A stretch of 64,000 nt of DNA from JBKEDC01 sp047972995 (GTDB lineage: Bacteria; Bacteroidota; Bacteroidia; Bacteroidales; Prolixibacteraceae), in contig JBKEBD010000008.1 in assembly GCA_047972995.1 (NCBI GenBank), positions 62,001 to 126,000 on the forward strand, written 5' to 3'. This document shows, in pieces, positions 35,187-44,388 of this stretch. Positions within the stretch are counted from its first letter, which is position 1. Each line of letters starts with the position of its first letter. The translations under genes were made by a program, and so were the position numbers. The notes beneath the pieces are model-generated. The model was not told the DNA's origin, searched no databases, and was given only the letters and a program-made list of their open reading frames with translations.

Positions 35187-36407
35187 ATGATTGGAATAAT
35201 CGGACTTAATCATAAATCAGCACCCATACATATTCGCGAGCAGTTCGCATTAGACGACGAAGCCTGTAAGCTTCTAGCTAAAAGAATTTGCGATGGTCAT
35301 CACATTGATGCTATGCTCATTTTATCTACTTGTAACCGTACTGAATTTTACTATAGAGCAAAGGCAAGTAGTCGAGATATGGCAAATATGACGATTGTGA
35401 AGCACTTAGCAGCATTTACAGGTGTGAACGATTGCCAGAAATCTTACTTCTACGGATTTGAACACCGAGATGCTGTAAATCATCTTTTCCGAGTAGTTTC
35501 AAGTCTAGACTCTATGGTGTTGGGCGAATATCAGATTGTATCGCAGGTAAAAAATGCCTTTCAATTGGCTGAGACTAACAGAACACTTGATAAAGAACTC
35601 ACCCGAATGTTTCACAAAGCCCTTGAAACGGGTAAAATAGTACGCACGCAAACCGAAATGAGTACAGGAGCATTTTCAGTGAGCTACGCAGCGGTAGAGA
35701 AATGTGTGCAAGAATTTCCAAAGCTTACAAACAAAAAGATTTTATTGGTAGGTACCGGCGAAACAGGCGAACTAGTGGCACGTAGTCTTTACAAAAAAGG
35801 ATGTAAGCAAATTACGTTTGTCAACCGCACTCGAAGTAAAGCCGAAGTTTTGGCAGCGAAATATCAGGCGAAAGTGTGCAGTTTTGAAGAGCTTGATACA
35901 GCCATTACTGAAGCCGATATCTTGATTAGTGCGGTGGGGGCAAAAGAACCAATCATCAACACGGCTGCAACACATCAGCAATTACTGATTGATTTAGGCG
36001 TTCCTAGAAATATAAAAGAAGAACTAGGTGAGCAGGCAAATGTATCGTTGGTGAATGTTGACGATTTGCAAAAAGTGGTAACAAACAATCAAGAAAAGAA
36101 GAAGGCACTAATAAGTACAGCTGAGGAAATTATAGAGGAAAAAGTAGGAGAGTTTTTAGATTGGTTGAGTGGTAGAAACCTGTCGCCTGCTATTCAGCAA
36201 ATTATTCATGCAATGCATGAAATACAGCAGTCGGAATTAGACGTTTTTTCAAAGAATAGAAACGAGGAAGAAAACGCATTACTAAAAGAATTTAGTCAGC
36301 ATTACAGCGAAAAGATGGTGAACACTCTAATCCGTAATTTAAAGACTTTGAGCGATAATGGTCGCCATTCTGATTACATTAAAGTAGTCATCGACCTATT
36401 AAAATAA
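35187..36407 (+). CDS. hemA: Glutamyl-tRNA reductase
   Basis: HemA reduces glutamyl-tRNA to glutamate-1-semialdehyde with NADPH, the committed step of C5 haem synthesis. The 406-residue product has GLNHKSAPIHIRE, the catalytic Cys in LSTCNRTEFY (residues ~48-57), GEYQIVSQVKNAF, and the NADPH motif LLVGTGETGELVARSL. The C-terminal dimerisation domain is complete. It begins a cluster hemA-hemC-hemD-hemB-hemL-hemE. No riboswitch or feedback element was recognised upstream. Confidence 0.97.
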   Translation: MIGIIGLNHKSAPIHIREQFALDDEACKLLAKRICDGHHIDAMLILSTCNRTEFYYRAKASSRDMANMTIVKHLAAFTGVNDCQKSYFYGFEHRDAVNHLFRVVSSLDSMVLGEYQIVSQVKNAFQLAETNRTLDKELTRMFHKALETGKIVRTQTEMSTGAFSVSYAAVEKCVQEFPKLTNKKILLVGTGETGELVARSLYKKGCKQITFVNRTRSKAEVLAAKYQAKVCSFEELDTAITEADILISAVGAKEPIINTAATHQQLLIDLGVPRNIKEELGEQANVSLVNVDDLQKVVTNNQEKKKALISTAEEIIEEKVGEFLDWLSGRNLSPAIQQIIHAMHEIQQSELDVFSKNRNEEENALLKEFSQHYSEKMVNTLIRNLKTLSDNGRHSDYIKVVIDLLK

Positions 36408-36456
36408 GAGGTGAGCAGTTTTGCTTCACACCTTACCACTTCAAATAAAAGGTAAA

Positions 36457-37380
36457 ATGAAACAACATATCAAAATAGGAACGCGCGGCAGCAAGCTTGC
36501 CCTTTGGCAGGCACATGAGGTGCAACGAGTGATAACAGAAAAGTTTCCAGACATAGAAACAGAAATCATTGTTATTAAAACAAAAGGCGATAAAATTCTA
36601 GATGTATCACTATCGAAGATAGGCGATAAAGGACTATTCACAAAAGAAATAGAACACGCTCTTCTAGGTGGTGAAATCGATATGGCAGTGCATAGCTTCA
36701 AAGATATGCCCACCGAATTGCCCGAGAATTTAGCTATTGGAGCAGTGTTACCTCGTGCCGATGTGCGCGATGTGTTTGTGTCGAAAGACGGTAGAAAACT
36801 CAGTGAAATGACCGCTGTAGATAAAATTGGCACATCGAGTTTGCGGAGAAAAGCACAACTTTTAGCCTACAATCCAGAGCTACAAATTGTAGATATTCGA
36901 GGTAATGTAGAAACTCGATTGCAACGTATGAATGATGGATTGTGCGATGCTATTATCATGGCAGGAGCAGGCTTTATTCGTTTGGGCTATGCTGATCAAA
37001 TTACCGAGTTTTTCGGTGAAGACTTGATGTTGCCTGCCGTAAGTCAAGGAGCCGTGGCAATTGAAGTGCGAGAAGAAGATGAAGAAATCACAGAGCTGAT
37101 GGATGCAATTAACGATGAGAATACTTGGACGGAGTGCATGGCAGAGCGTTGTTTACTTCGTACGCTAGAAGGTGGATGCCAAGTGCCAGTTGGCTGCACT
37201 AGCAAAGTAGATGGTGATGCGTTTAAAATGACTGCACTTGTGGCAAGTCTTGATGGCTCTAAAGTAGTGTGCGAAAGCATATCGTGTTCAGTGGAATTTT
37301 CAGCAGAAAAGGCAATTGAATTAGGAGAACTTCTTTGGAATAAGGGCGCAAAAGATATACTCAACGCTATCAGGAAATAG
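36457..37380 (+). CDS. hemC: Porphobilinogen deaminase (hydroxymethylbilane synthase)
   Basis: HemC joins four porphobilinogen units into hydroxymethylbilane, using a dipyrromethane cofactor bound to Cys. The start ATG at 36457 gives the family N-terminus KIGTRGSKLALWQ; an in-frame TTG at 36421 is less likely. Also seen are the HSFKDMPTELP, TSSLRRKAQL and RGNVETRLQRM motifs, and the cofactor Cys in RTLEGGCQVPVGC (residue ~239). The 307-residue length is normal. It is 49 bp after hemA. Confidence 0.96.
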   Translation: MKQHIKIGTRGSKLALWQAHEVQRVITEKFPDIETEIIVIKTKGDKILDVSLSKIGDKGLFTKEIEHALLGGEIDMAVHSFKDMPTELPENLAIGAVLPRADVRDVFVSKDGRKLSEMTAVDKIGTSSLRRKAQLLAYNPELQIVDIRGNVETRLQRMNDGLCDAIIMAGAGFIRLGYADQITEFFGEDLMLPAVSQGAVAIEVREEDEEITELMDAINDENTWTECMAERCLLRTLEGGCQVPVGCTSKVDGDAFKMTALVASLDGSKVVCESISCSVEFSAEKAIELGELLWNKGAKDILNAIRK

Positions 37381-37388
37381 AATATTAT

Positions 37389-37396
37389 TAACTTTG
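37389..37396 (+). promoter_or_regulatory. TAACTTTG -7 element upstream of hemD
   Basis: A TAnnTTTG match in the 81-bp hemC-hemD gap, 65 bp before the hemD ATG; it could be an internal promoter. No -33 TTG at 19 bp. Confidence 0.4.
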
Positions 37397-37461
37397 CAAC
37401 TCAATTTGCCCTTTCCCTATTATGTCCTAAAAGAGAACGAGAGAAGACTAACAGAAAATAT

Positions 37462-38154
37462 ATGAGAAAAATTATCTGTACATTCCATAAACCCGATTTG
37501 GAAGCTTTTGAGCGTCCTGATTTGCTTTTTGCGCCGGTCATCAAGATTGAGAGCTCATCATATCATTTGCCAAGTCCACTGGAATCATATGATTGGCTGC
37601 TTTTTACGAGTAAGAATGGTATTCGTCATTTCGATGCTTTTCATGATGGTAGCTATAAAGGAAAGATTGCTGCTTTAGGTAATTCAACGGCAAAAGAGTT
37701 AGCAAAATATGGGTATCAAGCAGATTTCATTGGCGATGGTACATCGTCGGCGGCAATGGCTGTGGCATTGGGGAATGTGCTTGCTGACCAAGATAAAGTT
37801 TTAGCTGTTTTGGGGCATATGGCATCTTTCAACCTGCAAATGGGCTTGAAAATGAAAGTAGATAGGATAGAAGTGTATGACACCATTTTAGAGTCGTTGC
37901 AAGATAAAGAATCTCGACAGTTAATTCTTGCCGATGACTATAAATTAATTCTCGCTGCAAGTCCATCGGCTGTAAAAAGCTTAGTGATGAACTTCGGGGG
38001 AAGGGAAATTAAGTGGCGCATGGCTTGTATTGGAGAAACCACAGCACAAGTCTGCAGAGCAATGGGCATAAAACCCGTGCTGGTAGCTAGTCAGCAAAGT
38101 TTTGAAACCCTGTTGAGTGAATCAACAGCCTACGATTTAATTGAAACAATATAA
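37462..38154 (+). CDS. hemD: Uroporphyrinogen-III synthase
   Basis: HemD closes and inverts ring D of hydroxymethylbilane. The 230-residue product shows the low-similarity but typical layout: DWLLFTSKNGIRHF (residues ~45-58), AALGNSTAKELAKYGYQADFIGDGTSSAAMA (~73-104, quoted in part), and a late LILAASPSAVKSL. The family is weakly conserved; the position between hemC and hemB is the main support. Confidence 0.9.
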   Translation: MRKIICTFHKPDLEAFERPDLLFAPVIKIESSSYHLPSPLESYDWLLFTSKNGIRHFDAFHDGSYKGKIAALGNSTAKELAKYGYQADFIGDGTSSAAMAVALGNVLADQDKVLAVLGHMASFNLQMGLKMKVDRIEVYDTILESLQDKESRQLILADDYKLILAASPSAVKSLVMNFGGREIKWRMACIGETTAQVCRAMGIKPVLVASQQSFETLLSESTAYDLIETI

Positions 38155-38156
38155 TA

Positions 38157-38178
38157 AAGCAAGCACAAGTGCTTGCTT
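38157..38178 (+). other. Perfect hairpin in the hemD-hemB gap
   Basis: A 10-bp perfect stem (38157-38166 with 38169-38178) with a 2-nt loop, 3 bp after the hemD stop codon and 15 bp before the hemB ATG. It has no strong T-run, so it may pause or attenuate rather than terminate. It contains an in-frame TTG (38173) that argues against a start there. Confidence 0.6.
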
Positions 38179-38193
38179 CTAAAATATAATATT

Positions 38194-39186
38194 ATGGCTT
38201 TTCCAATAACGCGTCTTCGACGTATGCGTCAGAATGCAATCATTAGAAATATGGTGAGCGAAACAGAAGTGAATCGCGAAGATTTAATCATGCCTTACTT
38301 CGTGTGCGAGGGGGAAGGTGTGCGTAATCCAATTCACTCTATGCCAGGCAACTTTCAGTTTTCCATCGATGAGCTAGTGAAAGAAGTGCGCGACTTGGTG
38401 GCTACTACAGGCATCAAGATGATATTGCTTTTCGGTATACCCGAAGAAAAAGATGACACTGGAGCTTGTGCTTGTGCCCCCGATGCTATTGTACCTATGG
38501 CGATTGAGGTACTCAAGAAAGAAGTGCCCGAATTGCTGATTGTTGCCGATGTGTGCAATTGCGAATATACCTCGCACGGTCATTGTGGTACAATTGTAGA
38601 TGGCGATGTAGAGAACGATTCAACTTTGGAAATCTTGGCAGCACAATCTGTTACGCTAGCGCGAGCGGGAGCCGATATTATTGCCCCAAGCGATATGATG
38701 GATGGTAGGGTAGCTATCATTCGTGCAGCACTAGATGCTGAAGGATTTGAGAAAACGCCTATCATGGCTTATTCTGCAAAATATGCAAGTGGTTTTTATG
38801 GCCCATTCCGCGATGCTGCGGGTAGTGCTCCGCAATTTGGCGATCGTGCTACTTATCAAATGGATCCTGCAAATTCAGATGAAGCTCTGCGCGAAGTGGC
38901 AGCCGATATTGAAGAAGGAGCCGATATGGTGATGGTGAAACCTGCGCTTTCCTATATGGATATTATTCGTCGAGTGAAAGATGGATTCAATATGCCCGTA
39001 GTGGCTTACAATGTGAGTGGCGAATTTTCAATGGTGAAAGCAGCAGCTGCCAATGGTTGGATTGATGAAGAACGATTGATAAAAGAAATCCTCACATCGA
39101 TGAAACGTGCAGGTGCCGATGTAATCATCACGTATCACGCTAAAGAATTTGTGCAAGCCGAGTTGCGAAAAGGAAATAGGATTTAA
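38194..39186 (+). CDS. hemB: Delta-aminolevulinic acid dehydratase (porphobilinogen synthase), zinc type
   Basis: HemB condenses two aminolevulinate molecules into porphobilinogen. The zinc-site Cys motif is intact: DVCNCEYTSHGHCG (residues ~115-128) has the three Cys of the Zn-dependent class. The two Schiff-base lysines are in YSAKYASGFYGPF and MVMVKPALSYMDI. The start at ATG 38194 is preferred over an in-frame TTG at 38173 because a hairpin covers that TTG. The order hemC-hemD-hemB is not strictly pathway order. Confidence 0.96.
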   Translation: MAFPITRLRRMRQNAIIRNMVSETEVNREDLIMPYFVCEGEGVRNPIHSMPGNFQFSIDELVKEVRDLVATTGIKMILLFGIPEEKDDTGACACAPDAIVPMAIEVLKKEVPELLIVADVCNCEYTSHGHCGTIVDGDVENDSTLEILAAQSVTLARAGADIIAPSDMMDGRVAIIRAALDAEGFEKTPIMAYSAKYASGFYGPFRDAAGSAPQFGDRATYQMDPANSDEALREVAADIEEGADMVMVKPALSYMDIIRRVKDGFNMPVVAYNVSGEFSMVKAAAANGWIDEERLIKEILTSMKRAGADVIITYHAKEFVQAELRKGNRI

Positions 39187-39200
39187 TCAAATACTTCCAA

Positions 39201-40496
39201 ATGAACAAAAAAATCGATAAAAGTAAAGCTGCTTTTCAAGAAGCGAAACAAATAATACCCGGAGGAGTAAATTCACCGGTTCGTGCATTTAAAGGTGTGG
39301 GTATTGACCCCGTTTTCATTCAGAAAGCTAAGGGCTCGCACATTTGGGATATTAATGATAATGAATATGTGGACTTTGTGTCGTCGTGGGGACCAATGAT
39401 TCTTGGTCATGCTAATCCAAAGATTGTAGCAGCAGTGAAAGATGCTGCCGAACGAGGAACAAGCTATGGAGCACCCACCTTGGTGGAAACACAAATGGCA
39501 GAGCTGATTTGTGAAATGATGCCATCGGTAGAAATGGTGCGCATGGTCAATTCGGGAACAGAAGCTACAATGAGTGCTTTGCGTTTAGCGAGGGGATATA
39601 CTGGGCGAGATTTAGTAGTGAAGTTTGAGGGTTGCTATCATGGTCATGCTGATTCTTTTTTGATTAAAGCAGGTTCGGGCGCAATCACCCTTGGTTTGCC
39701 CGATAGTCCGGGGGTAACAAAAGCTTCGGCTAAAGACACGCTCACCGCACGATACAACGACTTAGCCTCGGTGGAAAAACTATTTGCCGACCATGGCAAA
39801 AATATCGCGGCGGTGATTATTGAGCCTGTGGCTGGAAACATGGGCGTGGTGCTCCCCGAACAGTCGTTCTTGGAAGGACTGCGCCAAATTACCCAACAAA
39901 ATGGAGCTCTATTGATCTTCGATGAGGTAATTACTGGTTTCCGATTAAGCGATGGTGGGGCGCAAAAACATTTCAACATTATGCCAGACCTTACCACAAT
40001 GGGAAAAATCATTGGTGGAGGTTTGCCTGTAGGAGCTTATGGTGGTAAAAAGGAAATTATGAATTGCCTTGCTCCAGAAGGTCCTATTTATCAAGCTGGA
40101 ACTTTGTCGGGTAACCCCTTGGCAATGGCGGCTGGTATTGTGATGTTGAAAAACTTGAAAGATAATCCGAAGATTTATGAAGAATTAGAGCGCAAAGGTG
40201 CTATGGTAGAAGCAGGATTCAAACGGAATCTAGCAGAAGCTAACATTTCTGGTGTGGTGAATAGAATTGGCTCAATGATGACACTTTTCTACACCAATGA
40301 ACCAGAAGTGAAGAGCTTCGAGCAAGCTATGACAGCCAACACAGAGCTATATGCAGATGTGTTTAAACAAGCACTTGATGCTGGATTCTATATTGCCCCT
40401 TCTCAGTTTGAGTGTCTGTTTATTTCTGATGCTCACACCGATGAGGAGCTAAATAATTTCATCCAGGTACATGGAAAAGCCCTAAAATCGTTGTAA
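39201..40496 (+). CDS. hemL: Glutamate-1-semialdehyde aminomutase
   Basis: HemL transfers the amino group within glutamate-1-semialdehyde to make 5-aminolevulinate, with pyridoxal phosphate. The 431-residue product has PGGVNSPVRAF, GSHIWDINDNEYVDFVSSWG, MVRMVNSGTEATMSALRLARG and the PLP-lysine motif TTMGKIIGGGLPVGAYGG (residues ~266-283). The hemL stop overlaps the hemE start (TAATG), showing tight coupling. Confidence 0.97.
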   Translation: MNKKIDKSKAAFQEAKQIIPGGVNSPVRAFKGVGIDPVFIQKAKGSHIWDINDNEYVDFVSSWGPMILGHANPKIVAAVKDAAERGTSYGAPTLVETQMAELICEMMPSVEMVRMVNSGTEATMSALRLARGYTGRDLVVKFEGCYHGHADSFLIKAGSGAITLGLPDSPGVTKASAKDTLTARYNDLASVEKLFADHGKNIAAVIIEPVAGNMGVVLPEQSFLEGLRQITQQNGALLIFDEVITGFRLSDGGAQKHFNIMPDLTTMGKIIGGGLPVGAYGGKKEIMNCLAPEGPIYQAGTLSGNPLAMAAGIVMLKNLKDNPKIYEELERKGAMVEAGFKRNLAEANISGVVNRIGSMMTLFYTNEPEVKSFEQAMTANTELYADVFKQALDAGFYIAPSQFECLFISDAHTDEELNNFIQVHGKALKSL

Positions 40497-41518
40497 TGGT
40501 AGAAAATATATTCCTAAAAACTCTTCAAGGCAAAACTACAGAACGACCACCGGTTTGGTTCATGCGTCAAGCGGGGAGGGTGTTGCCAAACTATCGAGCA
40601 TTAAAAGAAAAATATACTTTCCACGAGCTAATGGAAGACCCTAGGCTTTGTGCTGATGTTACGTTGATGCCCATTTCTGACTTGGGTGTGGATGCGGCTA
40701 TTCTCTTTTCCGATATTTTGGTTATCCCTAGTGCGATGGGCATGGATTTAGAGTTTACTGATGCTGGTCCAGTATTTGCCAATCCGCTAAAAGGAAATAC
40801 ATCGCCAATTGATGCGCTTCAACCAAAGCCTGAAAAGTTAGAATATATTTATAGAAACATCGAGGAGATTGTGCGCCAAAAGGGTGAAACACCGTTGATC
40901 GGTTTCTGTGGAGCACCGCTCACCACCATGTGCTACATGATTCAAGGTTTGAGCAGAAATCAAGCTTTCCCGGAAGCAGTTAAGTTTATTTTTCAGCACA
41001 AAAAGGAAGCGCAACGACTGATTGATGCCATTGCCGACTTGTCGGTGCATTATGCTCAAGAGCAAATAAAGCATGGGGTACAATGTTTTCAACTTTTTGA
41101 AACACACGCAAATTTGATTCCAACGGAATTATATCAAGAAATGTTTATGCCCGCGGTGAAGAAAATTTCTCAGTCGGTGCGAGCTACGGGAACACCTTTT
41201 ATTTTCTTTCCTAAAGGATTTTCAACAGGTTTCAAGCTAATTACTCCCGAGTTATGTGATTTTGTGAGTGTAGATTGGCAGATTTCAATTGAAGAAGCTC
41301 GAGCCATGGTACACCCTGAAGTAGGTTTGCAAGGTAATCTTGATCCGCGCTATTTATATAGAAATCAAGAAGAATTAACCGAAGTTCTAGAAAAATATAA
41401 AACCTTTTTCCATGAAAATCAGAAGTGGATTTTCAACCTAGGACATGGATTCTTACCTGATATTCCATACGGAAATGCAAAATTTGTAGTAGATTGGGTG
41501 AAAAATACCCAATGGTAA
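40496..41518 (+). CDS. hemE: Uroporphyrinogen decarboxylase
   Basis: HemE decarboxylates the four acetate side chains of uroporphyrinogen III to give coproporphyrinogen III. The 340-residue product has the family markers PPVWFMRQAGRVLPNYR (residues ~18-34), FSDILVIPSAMG, and GFCGAPLTTMCYMI (the GFxGxPxT motif). Its ATG overlaps the hemL TAA. A strong terminator ends the cluster at 41527-41568. The next step (HemF/HemN) is not in the window. Confidence 0.97.
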   Translation: MVENIFLKTLQGKTTERPPVWFMRQAGRVLPNYRALKEKYTFHELMEDPRLCADVTLMPISDLGVDAAILFSDILVIPSAMGMDLEFTDAGPVFANPLKGNTSPIDALQPKPEKLEYIYRNIEEIVRQKGETPLIGFCGAPLTTMCYMIQGLSRNQAFPEAVKFIFQHKKEAQRLIDAIADLSVHYAQEQIKHGVQCFQLFETHANLIPTELYQEMFMPAVKKISQSVRATGTPFIFFPKGFSTGFKLITPELCDFVSVDWQISIEEARAMVHPEVGLQGNLDPRYLYRNQEELTEVLEKYKTFFHENQKWIFNLGHGFLPDIPYGNAKFVVDWVKNTQW

Positions 41519-41526
41519 AAAGAAAT

Positions 41527-41568
41527 AGAACTGCTCTTCTGGGATTTCCTAGAAGAGCAGTTTTGTTT
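41527..41568 (+). terminator. Terminator of the haem cluster
   Basis: A 12-bp perfect stem (41529-41540 with 41551-41562), 10-nt loop and a T-rich tail. Confidence 0.9.
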
Positions 41569-41620
41569 TATGGGCTTCAGATCTTCTGGAGTTTAAAAAA
41601 TGAGTAAATAGCTTTTCTTC

Positions 41621-41651
41621 ATTGTTGTTTTGTATAATATTTCTATTTTTG
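41621..41651 (+). promoter_or_regulatory. Promoter of the methyltransferase gene
   Basis: ATTG (41621-41624) and TATTTTTG (41644-41651) with an exact 19-bp spacer. It supports the start at ATG 41675 because an earlier in-frame TTG at 41630 lies inside it. Confidence 0.7.
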
Positions 41652-41674
41652 AAAAACAATTAAGAAACAAAAGA

Positions 41675-42388
41675 ATGGATAACTTTGATCCAATTGGAGA
41701 GGCTGTTTTTAACTGCCATTTCAACCAAGATAACACCCCTATATATGTGCATTCAACGGACTTTGAACCCGATGAAATGCCTACTTCATATTTATTCAGG
41801 GCATTCAAAGAAATGCCACCTTTAGAGCAATTTGCTTTGCAACAAGCCAAAGGAAGAGTGCTAGACGTAGGTGCGTGTGCAGGATGTCATTCCGTATATC
41901 TAAAAGACAAAGGACTAGAGGTGGTTGCATTAGAACAAAGTCAACGTTGTGTTTCGGTATTGCAAGACCTCGGATTGCCAACTGTAGTGCAAGCTGATTT
42001 TTTTCAGTATGACGCAGAACCTTTCGAAACAATTTTGTTGCTCATGAATGGGACAGGCATTGCAGGAACAATTAGTAATGTCACAAACCTATTTTTAAAA
42101 TTAAAACAGCTGCTTCTCCCTAATGGAAAAATCTATATTGATTCGTCAGATTTGATATACTTATACGAAAATGAGGATGGATCGGCAGACATCAATATTG
42201 CTGGAAACTATTATGGCGAATTAATTTATCAGACGTCGTACAAGGGAAAATATTCTCAAAGCTTTCCCTGGCTATATCTAGACTTCGATTTACTGAAAAA
42301 TTACGTAGAACTATCAGGACTGCAAGTAGAGTCGGTGAAATGGGGCGAGCATTACGATTATTTAGCAACTATAACGCACAAAAAATGA
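41675..42388 (+). CDS. Class I SAM-dependent methyltransferase
   Basis: A 237-residue cytoplasmic methyltransferase. Motif I is VLDVGACAGCHSVYLKDKGLEVVALEQS (quoted in part, residues ~57-75), where the Gly-x-Gly core has a Cys insertion, and a post-I FETILLLMNGTGIAGTISN segment follows. The substrate cannot be read from the sequence. Its stop codon overlaps the start of the DUF4954 gene (ATGA), so the two are translationally coupled. I could not tell whether it modifies a metabolite, RNA or protein. Confidence 0.82.
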   Translation: MDNFDPIGEAVFNCHFNQDNTPIYVHSTDFEPDEMPTSYLFRAFKEMPPLEQFALQQAKGRVLDVGACAGCHSVYLKDKGLEVVALEQSQRCVSVLQDLGLPTVVQADFFQYDAEPFETILLLMNGTGIAGTISNVTNLFLKLKQLLLPNGKIYIDSSDLIYLYENEDGSADINIAGNYYGELIYQTSYKGKYSQSFPWLYLDFDLLKNYVELSGLQVESVKWGEHYDYLATITHKK

Positions 42389-44376
42389 CAAAAATATACA
42401 GACAACTAAACGATTCCGAAATTGCAAAACTTGAAGCACAAATGTGTTCATCTACAGATTGGTCGATGGTTTCTTTTGCAGAGCCTATAAATCTTTCAGC
42501 TTTTAAGCAAGTAGAGTTTTCGGGTATTTGCCAAATTGGAGTGCAAGATACAGTACTTACACTTGAGGGCGATGTGCCAAAGCGCAGCGGTATTTATTCG
42601 GCGCACATTCACAACTCAACTATTGGCGATCAAGTTTATATTCACCACATCAAAAATTATATTGCAAATTATTGCATTGAAGAAGGGGTTATCATCGATA
42701 ATTGCGCTCAGTTGCTTACCGATGGTGAATCAACCTTTGGAAACGGTAGATATGTTGATGTAATGGACGAAACTGGCGGTAGGCAAATTATGATATACGA
42801 CCATTTATCGGCCCATCTAGCTTACCTCATGGCGATGTATAAACATCGTGAAGACATGATTCTAGCTGTGGAACAGAACATTCACAACTATTGCGCAACA
42901 GTTCGTTCAAACAAAGGTACAATTGGGAAACACGCTTGCATTTCAAATTGTGGCGACTTGAAGAACGTGCGTATTGGAGCATATGCCATGATAAACTCGG
43001 TATCAATATTAGCCAATGGTACCGTGCAGTCAAATTCCGAAGCACCAACCGATATTGGTCATCAAGTGAGCATGAGGAACTTCATTGTGGCATCTGGTTC
43101 AACCATAAAAGACGGCGTGTTGGTAAACAATTGCTTTATTGGTCAAGGGTGTGAGCTCGGTGCGCAATATTCAGCTGAAAACTCCGTGTTTTTTGCCAAT
43201 TGCCAAGGATTTCATGGCGAAGCTTGTGCCATTTTTGCAGGACCGTACACGGTTACTCACCATAAATCAACCTTGCTTATTGCTGGTATGTATTCGTTTC
43301 TGAATGCCGGAAGTGGTTCAAACCAAAGTAACCATATGTATAAGCTCGGACCAATACATCATGGGGTAGTAGAACGAGGTTCGAAAACCACAAGCGATTC
43401 ATACATCCTTTGGCCAGCTCGTATTGGAGCCTTTACACTCATCATGGGTAGGCACACAATGCATTCCGATACTTCTCACATACCATTCTCATATCTAATT
43501 GAAGATAACAATGAAACATGGTTAGTGCCGGGTGTAAATTTGCGAAGTGTGGGAACCATTCGCGATGCACTAAAATGGCCTAAACGCGATAAACGCACTG
43601 ATTCGAATAAACTCGATTACATTAATTTCAATCTGTTGAGCCCGTTCACAATTCATAAAATGCGAGTGGCAATTGACACCCTGAAAAAGATTGAACAGAT
43701 TTCAGGGAAATCAACACAAGTATTTTCATACAATAACACCAAAATTCGTTGCTCATCATTACACAATGGTATCAAGCTTTATCGATTAGCAATTTTGAAG
43801 TTCTTAGGAAATTCAGTCATCACTAGACTAAATAAGAAAGAAATAAAAGCCATGGCAGACATTCGTGCTTGTTTGCGTCCAACTACCAATATTGGAAAAG
43901 GGGAGTGGTTGGATATCTCTGGTTTGCTTGCACCGAAAGATGAAATAGTACGTTTGGTAAATATAATAGCAGAAGGAGTCATGGAAACGCAAGAGCAACT
44001 AAATGACAATTTGAAGCGATTGCATGAACAATATTATGAATATGAGTGGACATGGACCGTTGATTTTATTCAAGAATATACCGGGAAACAAGTGGAGGAT
44101 TTCACGATAGAGGAAATCATAGATTTGGTGAATCAATGGAAAAATGCAGTGGTTGAGCTCGATGAATTATTGCTTAAAGATGCTCACAAAGAATTCAACA
44201 ATGATGTAATGACTGGTTTCGGTATTGATGGCGACAGCCTTGTTCGTCAGAAAGATTTCCAGCACGTGCGTGGTAGTTTTGAAGAAAACAGCTTTGCCCA
44301 AGAGTTGCGAGAGCATATCGAACGAAAGACCAGACTGGCGCAACGTGTGATAGCCCAATTAAGTGTAGTCGAATAA
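42385..44376 (+). CDS. DUF4954 protein, left-handed beta-helix transferase-like
   Basis: A 663-residue protein with a long run of hexapeptide-like beta-helix turns (residues ~60-300; for example IHNSTIGDQVYIHH, GTIGKHACISNCGDLKNVRIGAY and NNCFIGQGCELGAQYS) as found in UDP-GlcNAc acyltransferases and sugar nucleotidyltransferases. The C-terminal ~200 residues are helical. DUF4954 is a Bacteroidota family often annotated as glucose-1-phosphate or nucleotide-sugar related, but activity is unproven. An earlier ATG at 42340 exists in the same frame; I prefer 42385, which overlaps the methyltransferase stop. Confidence 0.88.
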   Translation: MTKIYRQLNDSEIAKLEAQMCSSTDWSMVSFAEPINLSAFKQVEFSGICQIGVQDTVLTLEGDVPKRSGIYSAHIHNSTIGDQVYIHHIKNYIANYCIEEGVIIDNCAQLLTDGESTFGNGRYVDVMDETGGRQIMIYDHLSAHLAYLMAMYKHREDMILAVEQNIHNYCATVRSNKGTIGKHACISNCGDLKNVRIGAYAMINSVSILANGTVQSNSEAPTDIGHQVSMRNFIVASGSTIKDGVLVNNCFIGQGCELGAQYSAENSVFFANCQGFHGEACAIFAGPYTVTHHKSTLLIAGMYSFLNAGSGSNQSNHMYKLGPIHHGVVERGSKTTSDSYILWPARIGAFTLIMGRHTMHSDTSHIPFSYLIEDNNETWLVPGVNLRSVGTIRDALKWPKRDKRTDSNKLDYINFNLLSPFTIHKMRVAIDTLKKIEQISGKSTQVFSYNNTKIRCSSLHNGIKLYRLAILKFLGNSVITRLNKKEIKAMADIRACLRPTTNIGKGEWLDISGLLAPKDEIVRLVNIIAEGVMETQEQLNDNLKRLHEQYYEYEWTWTVDFIQEYTGKQVEDFTIEEIIDLVNQWKNAVVELDELLLKDAHKEFNNDVMTGFGIDGDSLVRQKDFQHVRGSFEENSFAQELREHIERKTRLAQRVIAQLSVVE

Positions 44377-44388
44377 AAATAAAAGCAG

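Noticed and set aside
38173..38193. TTG start for hemB
   Set aside because: It lies in a perfect hairpin; ATG 38194 gives a normal HemB N-terminus (MAFPITRLRR).
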